Assembly (NCBI GenBank): GCA_002297965.1
Contig: DBLF01000011.1
Span: 3,191 to 47,403 of the forward strand
Length of the DNA: 44,213 nt
Direction of reading: 5' to 3'
DNA from: Candidatus Segatella papionis
GTDB taxonomy: Bacteria > Bacteroidota > Bacteroidia > Bacteroidales > Bacteroidaceae
Shown: positions 39,660-44,213 of the stretch, in pieces
How the letters are laid out: each line of letters begins with the position of its first letter
Position numbering within the stretch: the first letter of the stretch is position 1
Translations under genes and position numbers: made by a program
The notes under the pieces: model-generated
The model's database searches: none
What the model was told of the DNA's origin: nothing
Seen by the model: only the letters and a program-made list of their open reading frames with translations

Positions 39660-41804
39660 TTACAGCTTCCATTTCACTTGTATTTCCATATCGGTCTGCG
39701 AAGAATGGGATATTTCTTGTAGCCCAGAGGAGATATGGTTGCGGTCGAAATAATCGGTGGTGCCCAGTTTGGCTATCAAGAGCAGATGCTTGCCTATCTC
39801 CGATCGAGCCACTAGCGCATATCGGATGCCCTCGCCATAATAACTGCCAAAACTCATCTGATAAAGCAAACCAGGCTCGTAGGCATAGATGCGGCTGTCG
39901 TAGTCGTGCGTATGGAAATAGCCGCAAACGCCCGAAAGCTTCAACCACTGCCATCGCCATCCCAAGTTCTCGTTTACCAGATAGCCTCTGCTCGGGTTAC
40001 TTTCCTCGTAATCCATATCCTCATCGCTTCCCGCTCCATTTCTTTTTTCCTTACTTACCGTATAATCCACACTTGTCTTGGAACTCCAGTTTTCCCGAGT
40101 CACGGTGGCGTAAAGACGAAACCGCTCCGTTATCATCCCGGCCCTCTCCTTATAGCGCACCCTGGCACCTATCGTACATGATTTTGCAGGCTGAAAAAGA
40201 ATGCTAACCAAATTGTCCCAACTCTGCGTACTCTCCTGGGTATGATACTTGGGCCAGACGAAATAGGCGAAGTCGCTATAGGCAGCGACACTCCATCGGC
40301 TGGCAGGAGTCCACGTAAAGCCAAGATACACTCCGTTTTCATCCTGCACACTGCTGCCCTCTGAGAAGCTGTTGCTGAAGAGCGAGTAATATCGGGCGGA
40401 ATAGAAACGCTGCAAAGCCATCAGCGAAAAATGGTCGGTGAAAAGATAAGAGACAGAGTTGAGGGTAGCGATGGCATTGCAACTACCTGTAGCCGTCTCG
40501 CCCGCAATGGTCCAACGATGGGACGTGTAACCATAATCTACGCTTGCATTCCAAAACTCATACCCCTGGGGATAGAACCGCTTGTAAAGTTCCGTCTTGT
40601 TGGGAGTCAACGGATGTGAGAAAGAAGTAAAAAAGCCAGTCGCTCCTACATGCCAGCCATTGCTTCGATAACTAATGTTGCCGCCCACCAAGGTATTGGA
40701 GGCGACATCTTGCTTCTGTATTTCCTTGATGGTACGGTGCAAACCGGTCTTGAGGATAGTCTTGATGCCTCCCGCTCCAGACAAAGTAGCATCTATCTTT
40801 CTATAAGAGAAGAAACCTGTCAGGTCGAGTCCCTTGGCAAGCGTATAAGTAGCAGCTACTCCTTGCAGATAATTAGCAGAGGAACGAGAAGAATGTACCT
40901 TGATTACATTTGATGACCTGCCCATAGAGGAAAGTACAGATAACTTGCCAAAACTAAAATCATTGTTGAGTATCAACCCCAATCCTTCATGCAAACGGTA
41001 TCGTCCGAGGGTGATATTCTTCCATCGTCCCAGCTTCCTGACTTGCAGATAAAAAGAATAGAAATCGTAGCCTAAATTGTTTTTCCCTGCTCCAAAAGGC
41101 TCGCCAGCATCCTGTGCTCCCACGAATCCCAGCTTCACATAATCGCCATACCTATACTGATAGCGCACATTGTGCTTGTACCGATAACCCATGTATCCAT
41201 CGTTACTCTTCCCATCTTCACCCATTACATCTCCCTTTCGCTCGTAAAAGGGTACTTTCAGCATTCCCATCACCTCATGCTTGCCATATTTGGCCATATT
41301 ACGCAGAGTAGGAAAACCTTGTTTCTGCTGAACATCAGCCACATAGAAGAAGTATCCCATCAACTGGCGCTGATACCAACTGATGCTCGGAATCAAAACC
41401 AGTTCTCCCATTGTCTTCAAGCCTCCATAGCGATAATTGTAATACAAAATGTCCTCTACTTGCGAGGTTGTGAGGAAGGGCAATCTCTCCAAATCTTCGC
41501 GAGAAGCTGCATTCAAGTTCATCGGGTGTTGGGATAGTTCCTCCAGGTCTTCCTCGTAGTCTTCCCAAGCTGTATTTTCGAAATCCTCCATTTCGGATAG
41601 TTCAGAGAGAAGTTGCTGCCAAGGTGGAGAAGCAGGAGAACTTCCCAAGGAAGAGGGAGAACTTCCCAAGGAGGAAGGAGAACTTTCCGAAGAGAGAGAA
41701 GAAGGAGACTGAGCGAACATAAAAGGGGCAAAGAATATCACGAAACCACCTACGAGAAGCAGTTTCTGCAAAAGGGCTGTTATGAGATGATGGCAATACT
41801 GCAT
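39660..41804 (-). CDS. Exported helix-hairpin-helix protein with C-terminal beta-barrel-like domain
   Basis: About 714 residues. I set the start at the ATG at 41804: the reading frame continues to a TTG at 41837, but that codon lies inside the predicted -7 box. The N-terminus is a signal peptide (LLQKLLLVGGFVIFFAPF) cut near FAQ. A low-complexity Ser/Pro segment (SSPSSLGSSPSSLGSS) follows. A helix-hairpin-helix module lies near 97-140 (LNAASREDLERLPFLT, then DILYYNYRYGGL), like the ComEA-type DNA-binding motif. The rest (150-714) is made of alternating amphipathic strands and ends VKWKL, typical of outer-membrane barrels. It may bind DNA at the surface or use the HhH as a protein-binding module; DNA uptake is a possibility, not shown. 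Confidence 0.78.
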   Translation of the reverse strand: MQYCHHLITALLQKLLLVGGFVIFFAPFMFAQSPSSLSSESSPSSLGSSPSSLGSSPASPPWQQLLSELSEMEDFENTAWEDYEEDLEELSQHPMNLNAASREDLERLPFLTTSQVEDILYYNYRYGGLKTMGELVLIPSISWYQRQLMGYFFYVADVQQKQGFPTLRNMAKYGKHEVMGMLKVPFYERKGDVMGEDGKSNDGYMGYRYKHNVRYQYRYGDYVKLGFVGAQDAGEPFGAGKNNLGYDFYSFYLQVRKLGRWKNITLGRYRLHEGLGLILNNDFSFGKLSVLSSMGRSSNVIKVHSSRSSANYLQGVAATYTLAKGLDLTGFFSYRKIDATLSGAGGIKTILKTGLHRTIKEIQKQDVASNTLVGGNISYRSNGWHVGATGFFTSFSHPLTPNKTELYKRFYPQGYEFWNASVDYGYTSHRWTIAGETATGSCNAIATLNSVSYLFTDHFSLMALQRFYSARYYSLFSNSFSEGSSVQDENGVYLGFTWTPASRWSVAAYSDFAYFVWPKYHTQESTQSWDNLVSILFQPAKSCTIGARVRYKERAGMITERFRLYATVTRENWSSKTSVDYTVSKEKRNGAGSDEDMDYEESNPSRGYLVNENLGWRWQWLKLSGVCGYFHTHDYDSRIYAYEPGLLYQMSFGSYYGEGIRYALVARSEIGKHLLLIAKLGTTDYFDRNHISSGLQEISHSSQTDMEIQVKWKL
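41635..41697 (-). repeat. Three in-frame 21-bp repeats coding for Ser/Pro-rich heptads
   Basis: Units at 41635, 41656 and 41677 begin GGAGAACTT(C/T)CC, and units 1 and 2 are almost identical. They encode copies of the heptad SSPSSLG just after the signal peptide. Because the unit is a multiple of three, copy-number change would alter linker length without a frameshift. Confidence 0.85.
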
Positions 41805-41834
41805 CCCCTTGGATATTGGTTTATTAAATTTCGC

Positions 41835-41842
41835 CAAAGATA
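41835..41842 (-). promoter_or_regulatory. Predicted -7 box (TATCTTTG) of the HhH protein gene
   Basis: The minus strand reads TATCTTTG, predicting a start near 41829 and a leader of about 25 nt to the ATG at 41804. It rules against the TTG start at 41837. No clear -33 element. Confidence 0.55.
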
Positions 41843-41906
41843 CTGCTAAATTCTGAAAAAGAAGAAGAAAAGAGAGAAAAACTTTCGCTAAGTGGGAAAT
41901 TATCTG

Positions 41907-41914
41907 TAATTTTG
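41907..41914 (+). promoter_or_regulatory. Predicted -7 box (TAATTTTG) of the DUF4294 gene
   Basis: TAnnTTTG match with TTTC about 20 nt upstream (41883). The predicted leader is about 120 nt, which holds a small hairpin (AAGAGG/CCTCTT, 41933-41950) and four 22-bp repeats. Divergent from the HhH gene promoter. Confidence 0.6.
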
Positions 41915-41958
41915 CGGCGTATTTAAGTAACGAAGAGGCTTACACCTCTTTATATATT

Positions 41959-42042
41959 AGATATAGAAAACTGATTTATAAGATATAAAAGACCTATTTT
42001 ATAGATATAGGAGATAAATTTTAAGATATAGGAGACCAAATG
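41959..42042. repeat. Four 22-bp tandem repeats in the leader of the DUF4294 gene, running into the start codon
   Basis: Units start with AGATATA at 41959, 41981, 42003 and 42024 (steps of 22, 22, 21). Units 3 and 4 share AGATATAGGAGA, so the last unit supplies the ribosome-binding-site-like AGGAG seven nt before the ATG. The units differ in their latter halves. Confidence 0.85.
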
Positions 42043-42678
42043 AAACAGAAAATATTCTTCTTGCTGACGATGCTGTTCTGCATCTCTTTGCAAAGTATGG
42101 CACAAACGGATGGTGACCACCCTGAGGATAGGGAGGTTGATATGGATGCGCCGACCTTCGAGCCTATGGTGAAAGTGGGAAAAGTCTTGCTAGACAAAGA
42201 CAGCATACAATACGTACAGGTAAACAACGTGTATGTTTATCCACAACCTGTGTTCAAAAACGCCAAGGAACGCATGGCTTACAACCGGCTGGTATATAAC
42301 ATCAAGAAGGTCTTGCCTATTGCCAAGGAGGTGAGAAAGATTATCATTGAGACGGGCGACTATCTGGAAACGCTCCCTAACAAAAAGGCGAAGGATGCCC
42401 ACATGAAACTAGTAGAGAAAGACATCAAACAGGAATACACGCCAAGAATGAAGAAGCTTACCTACGCCCAAGGCAAGCTCTGCATCAAGCTGGTGTATCG
42501 TGAGTGCAACTCTTCTTCCTATCACTTGATACAAGCCTTCCTCGGTCCTATCCGTGCTGGCTTTTACCAGGCTTTCGCCTCGCTCTTCGGTGCCAGCCTG
42601 AATAAGAAATACGACCCTAATGGTGTGGATAGGCTCACAGAGAGAGTGGTGAGACAAGTAGAATCAGGACAGATATAA
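42040..42678 (+). CDS. DUF4294 family exported protein
   Basis: A 212-residue exported protein of unknown function found in Bacteroidetes. Residues 1-22 are a signal peptide ending SMAQ. The conserved core starts with VQVNNVYVYPQPVFKNAKE and includes YNIKKVLPIAKEVRKI, KAKDAHMKLVEKDIKQEYTP and the basic LIQAFLGPIRAGFYQ segment. No catalytic residues or lipobox are evident, and the mature protein is mainly helical. The start follows AGGAG by seven nt inside a tandem repeat. It is convergent with the M28 gene and shares a terminator with it. Confidence 0.85.
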   Translation: MKQKIFFLLTMLFCISLQSMAQTDGDHPEDREVDMDAPTFEPMVKVGKVLLDKDSIQYVQVNNVYVYPQPVFKNAKERMAYNRLVYNIKKVLPIAKEVRKIIIETGDYLETLPNKKAKDAHMKLVEKDIKQEYTPRMKKLTYAQGKLCIKLVYRECNSSSYHLIQAFLGPIRAGFYQAFASLFGASLNKKYDPNGVDRLTERVVRQVESGQI

Positions 42679-42680
42679 TC

Positions 42681-42743
42681 TATATTCAAAAGTTCTGAAC
42701 TTATATTCAAAAGTTCTGAACATAGGTTCAAAAGCTTTAAACA
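42681..42743. repeat. Three 21-bp tandem repeats after the DUF4294 gene
   Basis: Units at 42681, 42702 and 42723 share the core TTCAAAAG(T/C)T; units 1 and 2 differ only at the last base and share TATATTCAAAAGTTCTGAAC. They lie between the stop codon and the terminator, so in the 3' untranslated region. The TTCAGAAC core (reverse strand) also occurs in one unit of the array at 23559. Confidence 0.85.
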
Positions 42744-42762
42744 TAAAACATCACTAAAGATG

Positions 42763-42816
42763 AAAAGAAATGCCCCTAGAGAAAAAAGTAGTATTCTCTA
42801 GGAGCATTTCTTTTTT
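42763..42816. terminator. Bidirectional terminator between the DUF4294 and M28 genes
   Basis: AAAAGAAATGC plus CCCTAGAGAA pairs with TTCTCTAGG plus AGCATTTCTTTT, with one mismatch, about 20 bp of stem. It has an A run on the left and a T run on the right, so it works for both strands. It reaches the stop codon of the M28 gene. Confidence 0.93.
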
Positions 42817-43846
42817 ATTCTTCCGTATAAAGTACTTGAATCAACGTCTGCCCCACTGCCTTCATCACATTCTTGTCGAGATGAGCCATATCATCGCTCA
42901 CAGTATGCCAAGTAGGACCGAAACTACTCTGCTGGCAGTCGGGATAGTAGGCGATGATGTCGATGGTAGGAATCTTAGCTTTTTGATTCACAGGGATATG
43001 ATCGTCGGTTATCATACCGCCATCGCTCTTAGGGAAGAAACTTCCGAAACCAGCCTGGCGAGCCGCAGCCCAAACCTTCTTCACGATGCCACTGGCATAT
43101 TGCATAGACATGCCCTCTCGATAAAACTTGGCTCCTTGACCACCCACCATATCGAGCAGAATGCCATAGCGAGGATTGTAATCAGCAGGCTTGTTCTCGC
43201 TCCAATACTGAGCACCAAGAGCCCAGCTATTGCCATCATCCTGTGCATCAGACCACTGAGGAACACCCCAGTCCTCGGCATCGAAACATACGAAATCCAC
43301 ACCAATGTTTGGGTTCATCTTCTTGTCTGCCTGCAACTGACGAGCTACCTCTAGCATCACGGCAACACCGCTAGCTCCATCGTTGGCAGCCATCACAGGC
43401 TTGTGCCAATTGGTGCTATCAGGGTCATTGTCCGCCCAAGGGCGACTATCCCAATGGGCACAAAGCATGATTCGTGTCTGTGCCTTGGGATTGTAACGAG
43501 CTATGATATTGGTATTCTTCAATACTGTACCATCATAACCCTTGAGGTCTGCCTTCTGGGTCTCTACCTCGCACCCCATCTGCTTGAACTTACTCACAAT
43601 CCATTCACCACACTTGTCGTGCGCCTCGCTATTCATCGTGCGAGGTCCGAAATCACATTGCGCCGCACAATAAGCCATGGCAGAATCGGCATTAAAGGCA
43701 GGGCCTACAGGATTCAGCTTCTCCGCCTCCTCCACTTCCTCTGTCTCTGGCGAACTTGCATTGCTGGCATTCTTATAGCTGATAGTACCAGCCACCAAAC
43801 CGGCGGCAACCACCAAACCCAATATCATCTTCATTTTCTTCGTCAT
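42815..43846 (-). CDS. M28-family protein, probable type II glutaminyl-peptide cyclotransferase
   Basis: Predicted exported or membrane-anchored zinc enzyme of 343 residues. A hydrophobic N-terminus (MILGLVVAAGLVAG) serves as signal or anchor. Zinc-site candidates are visible: His131 in CAHWDSRP, Asp156 in ANDGAS, Glu191 in DAEDWG and His283 in DDHIP; the Asp/Glu/His set matches type II glutaminyl cyclases of Porphyromonas, Prevotella and Tannerella. Such enzymes form N-terminal pyroglutamate on exported proteins whose signal cleavage leaves Gln first. In this window several exported proteins do have Gln right after the predicted cut, as in AQ-type sites. An M28 aminopeptidase is the alternative. 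It lies four nt after the M19 gene, so they share a transcript. Confidence 0.85.
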   Translation of the reverse strand: MTKKMKMILGLVVAAGLVAGTISYKNASNASSPETEEVEEAEKLNPVGPAFNADSAMAYCAAQCDFGPRTMNSEAHDKCGEWIVSKFKQMGCEVETQKADLKGYDGTVLKNTNIIARYNPKAQTRIMLCAHWDSRPWADNDPDSTNWHKPVMAANDGASGVAVMLEVARQLQADKKMNPNIGVDFVCFDAEDWGVPQWSDAQDDGNSWALGAQYWSENKPADYNPRYGILLDMVGGQGAKFYREGMSMQYASGIVKKVWAAARQAGFGSFFPKSDGGMITDDHIPVNQKAKIPTIDIIAYYPDCQQSSFGPTWHTVSDDMAHLDKNVMKAVGQTLIQVLYTEE

Positions 43847-43850
43847 AACA

Positions 43851-44213
43851 TTAATGTTTAAAGTTTTGCACCTGTGTCATCACTCTGAGCCAGTTGCCTC
43901 CCCATATCTTGGCGATGTCTTGCTCGCTATACTTACGGCGCAGCAACTGCAAGGTAAAGTTGATAAGCTCGGAAGAATCGGCAAGACCTCGAATACCGCC
44001 ATCTCCATCGAAGTCGGTACCAAGGCCTACGTGGTCGATGCCCATCACCTCGATGGCATGTTCCAAATGAGCGATGGCATCCATGATGTCAGCCTCTCCC
44101 TCCTTGCGCAGGAATCCATGATAGAGCGTGGTATGAGCCACACCGCCACGAGCAGCAAGAGCTCTCATCTGGTCGTCGGTCAAGTTGCGTGGCACATCAC
44201 AGAGCGCACGACT
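43851..44213 (-). CDS. Membrane dipeptidase (M19 family), 5' end beyond the window
   Basis: C-terminal part, about 120 residues, of an M19 renal-dipeptidase-type metallopeptidase. The open frame runs off the window end and begins SRALCDVPRNLTDDQ, which matches the HSSCRA...HPRNLTD region. HVGLGTDFDGDGG carries conserved active-site Asp residues and IWGGNWLRVM is the family's C-terminal signature. It would hydrolyse dipeptides, possibly in the periplasm. Only the 3' part can be judged; signal and N-terminal zinc ligands are outside. It lies directly upstream of the M28 gene. Confidence 0.9.
   Translation of the reverse strand, partial: SRALCDVPRNLTDDQMRALAARGGVAHTTLYHGFLRKEGEADIMDAIAHLEHAIEVMGIDHVGLGTDFDGDGGIRGLADSSELINFTLQLLRRKYSEQDIAKIWGGNWLRVMTQVQNFKH

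Noticed and set aside
41805..41837. TTG start for the HhH protein giving eleven extra residues
   Set aside because: The TTG lies inside the predicted -7 box TATCTTTG; the ATG at 41804 gives a standard signal peptide.

Overview
This 44 kb window looks like chromosome from a Bacteroidales bacterium, most likely Prevotellaceae (Prevotella/Segatella type). The grounds are the Bacteroidetes promoter pattern (TAnnTTTG, in two places with TTTG about 19-20 bp upstream), surface proteins with BACON, PEGA, chitobiase-like and type IX sorting-like domains, a BspA-like leucine-rich ectodomain, and a periodontal-type glutaminyl cyclase relative. The species is an inference, not a match.

Layout. 1-4.4 kb: nucleoside kinase (-), Na/phosphate symporter (+), small putative DNA-binding protein (-). 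4.6-6.2 kb: PEGA outer-membrane protein. 6.2-15.1 kb: a tightly spaced surface-protein operon with a BACON lipoprotein, a DUF262/DUF1524 (GmrSD-like) nuclease, three tandem secreted beta-helix paralogues and a 1037-residue multidomain secreted protein, closed by a strong terminator. The middle of this block is visibly A+T-richer than its surroundings. 15.5-19.9 kb: three exported proteins (one unknown, one LPP20-like, one transglutaminase-like), facing a Ser/Thr kinase with a BspA-like ectodomain. 21.4-25 kb: an extended-SDR enzyme, a PAP2/Aur1-like membrane enzyme and miaB.

25-39.5 kb is an envelope glycan/lipid block. An MsbA-type exporter and an LpxL-type acyltransferase come first, followed by a plus-strand operon (LTA-synthase-like phosphotransferase, GT11-like and two GT2 enzymes). 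It converges on a minus-strand GT2 gene and a four-gene minus-strand operon: LTA-synthase-like enzyme, CDP-glycerol-phosphotransferase-like enzyme, class V aminotransferase, and a TagD-type cytidylyltransferase fused to a Gfo/Idh/MocA-type domain. Together these look like a pathway that makes a CDP-activated (amino)alcohol and attaches alcohol-phosphate groups to a surface glycan in a Gram-negative. 39.6-44.2 kb: a helix-hairpin-helix/beta-barrel protein, a DUF4294 protein, a glutaminyl-cyclase-like M28 protein and the 3' part of an M19 dipeptidase.

The most unusual items are: the CDP-alcohol operon with a Ser in place of the Gfo/Idh catalytic Lys; the nuclease embedded in a surface-protein operon beside constant-variable-constant paralogues; an identical 17-nt TTGAACC direct-repeat site upstream of two secreted-protein promoters; a roughly 210-bp imperfect palindrome at 33.7-33.9 kb; and several short intergenic tandem arrays (33, 19, 22 and 21 bp periods). 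I found no rRNA, tRNA, CRISPR array or transposase gene.
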